A stretch of DNA of 27,500 bases from Paulinella micropora (taxonomy: Eukaryota > Cercozoa > Imbricatea > Euglyphida > Paulinellidae): contig WBZZ01004529.1 of the NCBI GenBank assembly GCA_019918135.1, forward strand, positions 1 to 27,500, written 5' to 3'. Below are positions 10,202 to 19,261 of the stretch, piece after piece. The notes under the pieces were generated by a model. That model worked only from the letters and a program-made list of their open reading frames with translations. It had not been told where the DNA came from and did no database searches. Numbering within the stretch: position 1 is the stretch's first letter; the number at the start of each line of letters is the position of its first letter. The position numbers were made by a program, and so were the translations under genes.

Positions 10202-10651
10202 AACTTCGAGTGCAGTTCCATCACAGATCGAAAGATATGTTCTGATCGAGGTTCTGACTTTAATAATGAAGTCATCGACAGACTATCTAAGTACTACGGG
10301 ATGAAATGGCAATATGTTACTGCCTATAACCCGAGAGCGAATGGCAAGATCGAGCGGGTACATAGACCCCTCAAAGCCTCGCTTAAGATGTACTGTATGA
10401 AGAAGGAGAATCCTCTGTGTGTCATCGTCTGTCTGAAGCTCCTGACGTCTGTGTGCCGCTTCCAGTCGACGGCGATTGGAGCCAGAGAAAGCTGTGCACA
10501 GGGGGTTCGAATCAAGCACACCAATGAACGTAGAGGTAAGAGCCCCAATTTGATCAACGTCTCTGTTGAACTCTGCCGGAACCAGCCACCTGTCTTGCCC
10601 TTGCGAGACCAAGCTATTCAATCACAGATAACAATTGGCCCCACCTTCTGA
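10202..10651 (+). mobile_element. Ty3/gypsy-type retrotransposon integrase remnant
   Basis: The plus-strand frame after the stop at 10199-10201 reads SDRGSDF, then NPRANGKIERVHRPLKASL. This is the C-terminal half of a retroviral-type integrase core: the second catalytic Asp is codon 10244-10246 and the Glu is codon 10352-10354, with exactly 35 residues between (DD35E). The first Asp, zinc finger, reverse transcriptase and LTRs are not present, and similarity fades after the HRPLK segment. It lies antisense to the polycystin-like gene, at or next to the one exon junction in that gene that could not be paired, so insertion there may have removed the splice acceptor. Confidence 0.75.
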
Positions 10652-11423
10652 TTTAATAGTGAAAAAGAAACATAACAGCATCAATTCTCAAAAACATAAC
10701 ATTATAGATTTCCATGCACTAACCATCACCTTGCAATAATACAGAAAACCTGTTGAAAGGAATTGCAGCGTTCAAAGAAATAGAAAAATACTTGAAAAAT
10801 GTGTGGCTGTATAAAAACAAATAATTCAGAGCAAGGTATTTACTCTTCAGGGCTCTGATTCCCGTTCGATGGTGAAACGGGTACTTCGAAGGAGAACTCT
10901 TGAACGGCTCCATAACGGTCTTGAATTGAAGCCACCACCTCAAAAAGAACATATTATGACATAAGATAGTGATGGGAATAGAGACAAATAGGCATACACA
11001 AATAAAATATGTGAACATATAGGTATGTACATTGAAAGATAGATAGGTATGGGACAATAGAGTACAGAGAGATACTTATAATTCTTAGGGTATAAAGTTG
11101 TCCGACTTAACGGTTATATAGATTAATAGATCGACAGAATTGCACGCTCACACTGTGCTTTTAAACGTTGGTATGAGTGAAGTCGGGTTTAGAGCATGAG
11201 TACCTTTCTAGTTGTGGCTCCAACTTCCGAGGCGGGCAGACGGAACCCAAACAACGAGCCAAAGCTCTGGTACTGCGCAAGCGGGTGGCGCTCTGTCTGT
11301 TTGAAGCATGCTTTTGAGCTTGCCCTTTCTGTTGCTTTGCCGCTTTGATTCGGTGCTCCGTTGCAACCCGGGATTTCCTCAGGCTCAAGTTCGAAGCGAT
11401 ACCTGACGCAGAAGGAAGGAAAT

Positions 11424-11488
11424 GAAAGGCTGTAAAACGTGTGTGTGTGTGTGTGTGCCTGTGTGTGTTATCATAGAGGGGGGGGGGG
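11424..11488 (+). repeat. (GT)n and poly-G tract in an intron
   Basis: A GTGTGTGT run followed by nine or ten G between exons of the polycystin-like gene. Confidence 0.8.
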
Positions 11489-12665
11489 GATGAGAGAAGG
11501 AGGGCGCTCAGGTGCGCGTGACCATAGTGATAGAAAACAGCCTAATTACATAGAGAAAGAGCTTACTTGAGAGGAAAATGATCTGGCAAGTCAGTCCAAT
11601 CAAAGCAACTGAAGGTAAACTGCGTTTCAAATCTGAAAAAGAAAAAATGAAAGAGCATAAAGCTGAGCAGAGATTGCACGGAGCTCATTTGCAAAATAAT
11701 CGTGACAGCTAAGGGACGAACAAAATCTGCGTTTGCTTTTCTTTCCAGAAAGAAAACTTGGTCTTCATGTTCATATCAAGGGGCCAGTGCTTACGCTGTG
11801 CCATGATCGGGGGAGAACTGGCATATGCCGGAGGAAGGCGGAGCATTGACAGTCATCGAGGCAAGTGCAGACGCGGATTTTGAGTTGGCAGTGTTGGTTG
11901 CGGTAACTTTAAACACGTACCGAACGCCTGTGAACAGAACGAGGGTGAAATTATAAAGCGATTGGCTGAAGGAGTCTGATGCAATAGCATTACCTGGTGT
12001 TAGTGTATTTTCCGTAATGAAAAAGAGCATGCTGGTAGCGCCAACGGGAAACGATGTTGTGTTAAGGAGATCCAGGCTGTTGCCTTCCACTTGCGTCCAT
12101 TCCACGGTGGCTTCCTCGGAGGCCGTGACTTTTGCTCTGAACTTGAGCCGCCTGGAAGCGGGCCAAGCCTCCAAAACAGAACTATCTGCTTGTTCGTTGC
12201 CAGGAAGATCCAACGCAACCTCTGCACGCAGAAAGACAATCGGTGTTTGCTGGCTAAAGGTAATAGCAAACGAGCAATTTTTGATAGAATCCTGAAAGGC
12301 TTGTGGACGACAGGCATAAAAAAAAAAAAAAAAAACAAGTTACGTTGGTACCGACAAGCGGCAGTTCTCCTTCTTGGGGCGTAATATCAACAGACGTGCT
12401 TGCGGTTCGAGGGCCCTTGCTTACTTCAAGAGTAAAGGTATATACATAGGCTGGCTCGAGATGTATAGACTCAATGCTCAGCGTTTTGGCAACACCGGCG
12501 AGGCCGAGCTAAGGAACGGTGCTTTCGGGATTTGCAAAGCACTGTGAGAATGCAGCATCGGCAGCACCTGCTGGCAGCTTCCTACACGACCATGTAAACA
12601 GCATGGTATTGCTATTCTCACTTTGAGTTCCATCGCCGTCGGGATCATAGCTGGAGCTGCCATCC

Positions 12666-12735
12666 GCACCGACGGGAATCGAACTGGCGACAGGTCCCAG
12701 ATGGTAGACCTTAACCACTGGGCTATCGCGATGCC
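12666..12735 (-). repeat. Diverged tRNA head of SINE family A (head only)
   Basis: Minus strand GATAGCCCAGTGGTTAAGG and AGTTCGATTCCCGTCGG keep box A and box B. The head differs from other copies (GTGGTTAAGGTC, GACCTGTCGCC) and is closer to a normal tRNA in the D-loop. It stops at GTCGGTGC and passes directly into REJ-domain coding sequence, with no internal units, 3' domain or tail. Confidence 0.8.
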
Positions 12736-12760
12736 ATAATAATAGTGCTTCTCAGTAATA

Positions 12761-12997
<237 letters not shown>

Positions 12998-13035
12998 CAG
13001 TACGCAATCGCTGTAAAGTTTGTGTGTTTTTGAAG

Positions 13036-13815
13036 GCGACCATCAAGAAAACCAAGGGGAGCGCCGCCAAAGGGGGAAATTATCATCACAAGCCTGGCTG
13101 TCGCTGCCCACCATGCTCAGTTATGAGGATTAAGGAACTAAAAGCAAATGCAGGGGGCGGAGCAAAAGTGAAAACACCGAAGAAGCCAGGGAAAGCTAGC
13201 CCAGTGCAGTCTGAGAGTGATGAAGAGTGAGTAGAGGAGTCGGTAGAGGAAAGTGAGAGCGAGGAAGAGGTAGTAGAGGAAAAACGTAAGAGGTTTCGTC
13301 GTGGCAAAGGAAAAGCCGAACGTGAGCAAAAGGGTGGTCGCAAGCGCGGCACTAAGCAGCCACAAAAGCGTGAGGAAAAGCAAAACCATGGGCAGGGCTG
13401 CCAATGCCCTGTTTCCAAGCCTCCGCAGGCGCCGCACGGAGAGGGGTGCATGTGCCCTAAGTGCGTGCCGCCAGAGCACGTGCCCGATCGGCCGCAAGAC
13501 AAGGATGCTCATGATAAAGGGTGCTTGTGTTATGCGTGCCGCCCCAAGCATGGGGCAGGCTGTGTTTGCGACCTGTGTCTTGCTCATCCCCCTCCTCACC
13601 CCCAGGGATGCTATTGCACCGAATGCACTGAGCCACAGCAGCACAACCGCAACTCTATGCAGCTTGCAATTGCACCGCGATTTCGCTACCGGGGAGGGCT
13701 GCCCTGGCAGAAGCAATCAGCGGCAGATAGCGGGAATGCTCTCTCCGCGTTTCTCGCCACAACCAGCAATCAGGCAACTAACTTCATCAGCTACTTAGCG
13801 AACGGGGGTAAATGA
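13036..13815 (+). CDS. GCxCxxC-repeat protein, one in-frame TGA
   Basis: A single plus-strand frame runs to TGA at 13813-13815 but is interrupted by TGA at 13228-13230. Before it are a Lys-rich segment, HHKPGCRCPPC and a Lys/Pro-rich stretch. After it come an acidic run (EESVEESESEEE), a basic Arg/Lys tract that could act in nuclear import or DNA binding, then further motifs: a decayed GCQCPVS, GCMCPKC, GCLCYAC, GCVCDLC and GCYCTEC, 13-25 residues apart. HKPGCxCxxC elements are known in plant VAL/HSI2-type nuclear proteins; a zinc-binding role is inference. Readings of the TGA: nonsense mutation, retained intron (GA|GTGAGT at 13227 is a good donor, but no pyrimidine tract follows soon), recoding or sequence error. 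The 5' end is unclear: the frame continues upstream into SINE A13, whose ATG at 12940 could serve as start; alternatively GTTTTTGAAG at 13035 is an acceptor. Confidence 0.6.
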
Positions 13816-14595
13816 AACTCTGCATCGTGATCAATTAAGGTTGCGGGTGGGGTGGACTGGTTTCACTGCCGCAATGGACGAAAATACATAGACTGAGTTA
13901 AGTTTTTCTTCTTTACTCTGCTCTGAATTTCACAATTTAGGTGTTTCCGCGCGAGAAAGCATGCTTAAATACTATATTTTGCCTTGTGCAGCACAGGACT
14001 GCTGCAGTAGATGCAGGTGGCAGTCGCGGGTGGGAGGAAGTGCTCTAAGTGCCACCAGCAGCGGGAATCATCTAGAGACTCGCTTTTTGCTTTCTTTTTC
14101 AGTTGTTATTTCATTATTTAGCTTTATCGCGTCACGCTGCCAGTAACATCAGATGTATTGTGAGCAGCACTGGGCTTATATTATTTAGGTGCAGGCAGCT
14201 GTCGGATGTGGCGGCTGGCTACAAGTGCCACCATAAGCGGAAATTATGTGGAAAATTTGATGTTTATTAGCTTAAAAGAGTTTTCATGTGTTTTTCTTTA
14301 GAATTCGTCTTGAAATAGCTATAGGATTACATATCATCATGATTTGACTATGTACTTGCACCGGTAGCAATTGCGTGCTAGAATAGTTTTTTTTGCTGCT
14401 ATGTCATAATGCTAAGTTATATTGCGGTCTAAAACTTAATTTTTTGCAGTAAAAATAAATTATTTTACTTAAATATCAATTATTCTTAATATTTGAACAT
14501 ATCCGGACGATTGCTGCGCATTGCAGCAATCCTTACGACCTACGACCAACCGGCCCCTACTCCGTTGAACTGCGTCATCGTACTATTGTAACAAT
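13816..14595. other. AT-rich intergenic DNA with two diverged repeat copies
   Basis: No gene seen. 13985-14085 and 14160-14260 are diverged copies of one segment; both contain an aggcag/ggtggcag core, AAGTGCCACC and AGCGGGAAT/AGCGGAAAT, about 175 bp apart. 14260-14520 is plain AT-rich sequence with poly-T runs. Confidence 0.5.
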
Positions 14596-15870
14596 TTGGA
14601 GTCGCTAATAAAATACACGGGGTATGGAAACTTTCGTCGTTTCCTCGGAAATCTTCTGACAAGAAAGAGGTCGAGAGAAAGAAATATGTGGGAGGGGACA
14701 ATTTTACTGATGTGTTTGCATGTGTTTTATGCTTTCCTTGAGCTGGTTTTGGGTACAGGGGTATGTGGACAGGTGTGGGCAATGCTTTTCTTGAACAGTA
14801 GGACTACTCATGAGCGGTTGTTGAGCAGTGCGTGGGTTGCTTTGACACAGAGGTTTTGGGATTTGACAGCTCACAGCTCAGGGGTGGGGAATGCGAGGTT
14901 TCATGTGGTGTGAGTGTGTGGCTGGTGTTTCTAGGTATGTGGATGTGGCTAGGGGACTATGAGACATGCTTTTTAGGGGGTGGTATGCGGTTCTCAGCTT
15001 GTTTGCGGTTGGTGCATGGGTTGTTGTAATGCAGACACAGTTTGGGGACACTCTCTCAGGAAACAAAGCAAAATGGTTGGGACACTATGCAGGAATACAT
15101 AATTACGTTTGCTTGAGCAGGGGTTGATGTTTTGTGATGTTTTCGATGGGTTATGGAAGTGGGAAACTCGGGCGTCCTGTTGACTTGAGGTTGGGGGTAA
15201 GAGAACAGACTCAAAGACAAGAGGATTTTACGCAGGAGAGGACGTATTTGAGGATATAGAGGTTTGGAAACGCAGTGGACAGGTCGGTCGGAGGAAGGGG
15301 GACAGGGGGAACGATTTTTCGGAATGGGGAGGTAAGCAAGCGGGTTACCACTCAAGGGAATGGGAATAAGGGTGGGGGTCTACAGGGAGAACTTGAAAGA
15401 GGCTCGCAATTCCAAGGATAAGGGGGGTTTTCGAAGGGGGTAATAAGTCGACGCCATCATGGCGCAAAAAGAGGTATACAAGCCAGACGGATATAGCGGA
15501 CAAAAAAGCGTCAGAGACACGCCAAGTCAAAGGGAGCACTTTTGGGGCTGTTTGCGGACTTTTTACCACATGAGGACTATTGCCTGTTTCGGCCATATCA
15601 CGTATGAGTGTGGCTGAGATGAAAGGGACACGGTGTTGGGAAGCAGAAGTGCGTAAAGGAATGCAGGGGAACTTGAATTGACTGAGGTTTTGGGGAGAGG
15701 AGGATGCTGGGGACTTGAAAAGGGTTTAGGGAGGTAGAGAGAACTTGATCGGATCAAGAGAGGAATGTGAGAGGGGGGGTGTTGTAGTATATTGGAGGCA
15801 GAGCATGAGAACTTGTGCCATATTTTAGGAGCAGCATGGAGGACGAGAAGGCGAGGTTCTAATTTGCTTT
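14596..15870 (+). other. No confident gene; possible decayed retroelement
   Basis: G-rich on the plus strand with many stops in all frames. A short plus-strand segment at 15780-15860 reads CCSILEAEHENLCHILGAAW, which recalls the Cys/His tail (E..L.HILG) after reverse transcriptase in some non-LTR elements, but upstream stops and the missing reverse-transcriptase core leave this weak. Confidence 0.25.
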
Positions 15871-15871
15871 T

Positions 15872-16213
15872 ATGGCGGTTATGACGAAGGTAGAGGGGAC
15901 ATGGCAAGAAAAGCGGATACAGAAGGCATGGGCTTGCGTGAACGGGACGCCCCAACAAGTCAGGAGGGGAATTGACACTATGAAAACGAGAGGGGAGGAA
16001 GGTTGGATGGAATTTGTCGAACCTATACGGTTAAGGTGTTTCAAAGAAATGATGAGGCTAGAGGGACCGGACAGGGAGTGGGAGTTGGAGGTATTGCGAG
16101 GATGGGATCGGGAGCTGCGAGGGAAATGTGAGAAGTGGAGAGAGGAGACAAGCCGATTGGCAGCGGAGGTGAAGAAACGGGAAGATGTTCCGGGTTGGGT
16201 CGAAGATGCGCGG

Positions 16214-16216
<3 letters not shown>
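15872..16216 (+). CDS. Hypothetical charged protein fragment (about 115 residues)
   Basis: Not recognised. The plus-strand frame opens at ATG 15872 and is rich in Arg, Glu, Trp and Lys with helix-forming spacing (WELEVLRGWDRELRG, KWREETSRLAAEVKKRE). It runs straight into a poly-T tract that only adds Phe, so its true end is unknown. It follows the possible decayed retroelement and may be part of it. Composition is coding-like but unsupported by splice signals or a recognised motif. Confidence 0.3.

Positions 16217-16285
<69 letters not shown>
16217..16285. repeat. Poly-T tract of about 69 bp
   Basis: An unbroken T run (poly-A on the minus strand) from GGAAGG to GATATTAAG. It could be the poly-A tail of a minus-strand retrocopy or a slippage-expanded tract. 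The exact length is not reliable. Confidence 0.9.
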
Positions 16286-16286
<1 letters not shown>

Positions 16287-16302
16287 ATATTAAGTGTGTA
16301 CT

Positions 16303-16531
16303 ACACACACACACACACACGCACACACACACACACAGAAGATTGACATACGCATACCATATAGAACAAATTCTATATACACACACAAAAAAGCAACAAA
16401 AAAAACACAGACCACCTGTACACACACCGAATTCAAGAACGAACACGTACAATCCAAAAGAAAACAGGCCCCTACACACAAAACACACACACAACAAAAA
16501 CAAAGAGAGAGAGAAAGAGAGAGAGAGAGAA

Positions 16532-16562
<31 letters not shown>

Positions 16563-17345
16563 TGGAGAGAGAGAAACGGAGAGATAGAGAAATGGAGAGA
16601 GAGAGAGAAATGGAGAGAGAGAAAGAACTGTGGGCTTGCATGCCACACCGAAGCAAGAACAAATGAATGAATATAGCAGAAGCGAAAGAGAAAAAGAGAG
16701 AGCGAGAGAGAGAGAAAGAGAGAGAGAGAGATGCCTATACACACGCAACCTAAAGAAGTAACTTATACAAAAGTCAAAGAAAACAGGCCCTCTACACACG
16801 CAGCTCAAGCACACACTTATACACACCGTGACAATTTACGAGCAAAATATGCCCTACAAAGAAACCCAAGAAACGAACTTGTTCGCACACACCGACACAC
16901 ACACACACACACACAAACCCAAGAAACATGCCTTGCTGTACTTACACGCGACCCAAAAGAAATTTGACCAACACACAAATTACACACACAAAACACAAAC
17001 ACACAACGAAAAAAAAACCTTACACACAAAACACAAAGACGCACACACACACACACACACAAAATCACACACACAAAATCACACACACACAATCACACAC
17101 ACACAATCACACACACACAATCACACACACACACGCACACACAAAATCACACACACACACAATCACACACAATCACACACACACACACACACACAAACCA
17201 AAGAAATCGTCCATGATCACACACACACAAATCACACACAAAAACAAAAGACAAAACCCTCCAACACCTACACACACAACCGGAAAGAAAACATGCCTCT
17301 TACACACCACGCAACCAAGAAAACAAACTTCTACACACAAGACAC
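16303..17345. repeat. CA- and GA-rich low-complexity block
   Basis: Alternating (CA)n, CACAAAATCACA-type repeats and (GA)n tracts for about 1 kb. Repeated phrases such as AAAGAAAACAGGCCC (16455 and 16788) and AAACACACA suggest local duplications. Open frames here are Thr/His or Arg/Glu repeats and not credible genes. Confidence 0.85.
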
Positions 17346-17435
17346 AGTCGGAGGGTGTACCTTGGCGAAAGACGATTTGTAAAGGATGCGACAAGGGGAG
17401 GGGGGGGGCCAAACCTCTTGATGAGGTTTTTGTCA

Positions 17436-17548
17436 ACATCATTGCGCAACTCAATGTTGGCACCATTGCGCAACTCAATGTTGACACGATTGCGCAACTC
17501 AATGTTGGCACCATTGCGCAGCTCAATGTTGGCACCATTGAGCAACGC
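17436..17548 (+). repeat. 24-bp minisatellite, about five units
   Basis: Units of TTGCGCAACTCAATGTTGGC type with a period of exactly 24 bp. Since 24 is eight codons, the plus frame gives IAQLNVGT repeated and the minus frame LRNGANIE repeated. No gene context is visible on either side, so coding status is open. Confidence 0.85.
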
Positions 17549-17664
17549 AACAGATTTCGGCCTCACCCCCCCCTCACCCCCCCCCCTCCTGTTGTATCGC
17601 TGTGCGTCCTTTTGCACAAGGTATAACCATGAATATAGGTGTAAGTGTTTTGTGTGCGTGTGTG

Positions 17665-18062
17665 TGTTTGTGATTTTGTGTGTAAAAGTTTTTTTGGAGT
17701 TATTTGTGTGTAGAGATTTTTTTTTTAAATTTTTTTTTAATACTTTGGGTTGCGTGTGTGTATTTGTCTGTGATTGCGTGTGTGTTTGCCCAAGATTTTT
17801 TTTTGAGGAGAGGGGGGGGGGGGGTTCGTTTGCGTGTTTTGTCTATGATTCGTGTGTGTGTATGTGTCTGTGTGTGGATGTGTTTGCACAGGATTCTTGG
17901 GGATTGTGTGTGTGTTTGTGTGTGTGTTTTTGTGATTTTCTGTGTGTAAAGGTTTGTTTTGGATTATTTGTGTGTATAGATTTTTTTTTCTTTTACTTTG
18001 GGTTGCGTGTGTGTATTTGTCTGTGATTGCGTGTGTGTTTGCCCAAGATTTTTTTGAGGAGG
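17665..18062. repeat. Diverged tandem duplication, about 260-bp period
   Basis: 17665-17812 and 17925-18062 share TGTGTAAA, TTATTTGTGTGTA, a poly-T block, then ACTTTGGGTTGCGTGTGTG through TTTGCCCAAGATTTTTT and GAGGAG. The first copy has longer poly-T. The spacer is GT-rich. Confidence 0.8.
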
Positions 18063-18218
18063 GGGCCGCATCGCTTATGGGCGTGGGCCGGTGGGAGAGA
18101 GAGAGGGCGGAGAGATTTCTTCGCCCCCTCCGAGCTTGGTCGTGTCTGTGCCTTTGGGCCCGGGGGGGGGGGGGGGTCTGGCAAAATCCCTCGTTTTCTT
18201 TTTCTGGCGCCCCGCCCT

Positions 18219-18252
<34 letters not shown>

Positions 18253-18455
18253 TCTCTCTGCCATCCCGCGCCTTGTAAAAAGAAAACCGCATTCGACAAA
18301 GCACCCTTTTTCGTAGGTGTTTGGTTGGGGTAAAATGGGGCTGGGCTTTTCTGGCTACACTTTCTTTTTGTTTTTTTCTTTCTTTTTTTTTCCTTTTCTG
18401 CTATCAGCGCAGCCCAAGATCCCAGCGCGAACGTGTCGCGAGCTGCCACAGCCAA
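18063..18455. other. Poly-G, poly-C and poly-T tracts, no gene seen
   Basis: Includes G14 near 18162-18176, a C run of about 30 near 18221-18250, and T-rich 18360-18395. Reading frames are homopolymer artefacts. Confidence 0.6.
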
Positions 18456-18486
18456 AAAGTAAATAAATAAATAAATAAATAAAAAA
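18456..18486 (-). terminator. T6 run (pol III stop) followed by (ATTT)n
   Basis: On the minus strand, 29 bp after the tRNA, TTTTTT (18481-18486) could end pol III transcription. It is followed by five ATTT units. The (ATTT)n could equally be a SINE-type tail. Confidence 0.5.
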
Positions 18487-18515
18487 GATCGGGCGGCTGA
18501 AGCCCAATCCCTGAA

Positions 18516-18589
18516 AGCACCCTACGGGAGTCGAACCCGTGACCAACTGTTTAAAAGACAATCACTCTGCCAAACTGAGTTAAGGGCGC
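18516..18589 (-). tRNA. tRNA-Lys (anticodon TTT)
   Basis: The minus strand folds into a full cloverleaf. The acceptor stem GCGCCCT/AGGGTGC has seven pairs with one G-U. The D stem is ACTC/GAGT, the anticodon stem ATTGT/ACAGT with one G-U, the loop CTTTTAA with anticodon TTT, and the T stem ACGGG/CCCGT with loop TTCGACT. Box B (GGTTCGACTCC) is perfect; box A (TAACTCAGTTTGG) is near consensus. The discriminator base is T, which is odd for lysine. No intron and no encoded CCA. It may be a working gene or the head of a tRNA-Lys SINE, given the (ATTT)n downstream. Confidence 0.8.
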
Positions 18590-19261
18590 CCTTGTGCTCA
18601 GGGATTAGTCTTTAAAGTTAAAGAAAACTATAAAGAAATAATTAGTTAAGCCCGGTTTTGCGCTTGGTAACGTTCGTCTGGGCTCTCCCAGCCCCTCCCT
18701 CTCCCTCCTCCATCCCCCGCTGACCTTCGTTCAGCTAAGATTGTTAAGATCAAGGCGCAATTTCTTTTTTGCCACAAGAAGAACTGGCCTCCCCCCCCCC
18801 CCCCCCTCCCCCCCGCGTCTAGGGGTGGGGGGCAGTTTTTGTTAGTCTTTTTCTTTGCGCAAGCGCTCAAGAGACTGGAAGGGAAAGCGCCGTAATTTTT
18901 TTTTATGTGATTGGCTCGTAAACCTTTCCCCCCCCCCCCCCCCCCCCAACACTTTCGCTCCGACCTGTCTGCGTCAGCGGCTATGGGCACGGCAACGTCC
19001 TGGCCGTCCGTGTGAACAGTGAGTCCGCCGCTGCGCCTCCCAAAATTACTCATTCATTTCTTCAAAAGCCAAACGTAATCCTCCAGTCCCAACTCCTTCT
19101 CGTCCTCTCGTACCTCGAATTTCTCCAACTCCCGCTTGCTCATTTACAGCGATACTTCCTAAAATAGGGATGGCAGATGTTGTGTCTCGTACCCCCTGCT
19201 GATTCCTCACCCTTCGTGGTGTTTCCGCTCTTCTTTCTCCTTTCCTGTCCTCCTCCTCCAT
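18590..19261. other. GC-rich flank with poly-C runs, no confident gene
   Basis: C runs at about 18792-18808 and 18930-18947. A minus-strand frame at 19046-19264 and a Pro/Ser-rich plus-strand frame (about 19070-19190) are both weak. The sequence ends in a pyrimidine-rich CTCCTCCTCCATCATTGCAG at the sharp change to AT-rich DNA at 19262-19270. Confidence 0.4.

Larger units (their letters stand above)
9036..12665 (-). pseudogene. Polycystin-1-like gene, broken (REJ domain, GPS motif, membrane segments)
   Basis: Minus-strand exons, N to C: 12344-12665, 11994-12291, 11795-11927, 11567-11632, 11204-11402, 10844-10938, 9309-about 10215 and 9036-9203. All junctions but one (10844 to 10215) were phase-checked. 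The first exons give a REJ-type region (YDPDGDG, FTWSC, VRYVFKVTATNT, APPSSG, CFDWTDLP). The long exon holds a GPS-like motif (W, then CTYDFW, W-spaced CLCSRFAVFS) and a membrane helix (MIAVFVLTAVYFILLVVAML). It leads, without the PLAT domain usual in polycystin-1, to FTPAERM..CALFYG and two more membrane segments (KWGKQFGWLLCLL). Family members are large membrane receptors or channel subunits. Damage: in-frame TAG at 12509-12511, in-frame TAA at 9575-9577, a frameshifting 41-bp duplication at 9406-9487, a SINE head at the 5' break, and no channel domain downstream. Confidence 0.75.

Noticed and set aside
9575..12511. Alternative genetic code with TAA and TAG read as glutamine
   Set aside because: Gln would fit at both stops of the polycystin-like gene, but the plus-strand terminal exon appears to end in TAG, other frames use CAA/CAG freely, and the TAA at 7450 is removed by a good splice pair; decay is simpler.
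16817..17626. Thr/His-rich plus-strand and Cys/Val-rich minus-strand frames
   Set aside because: They are translations of CA/GT repeats in a block without gene signals.
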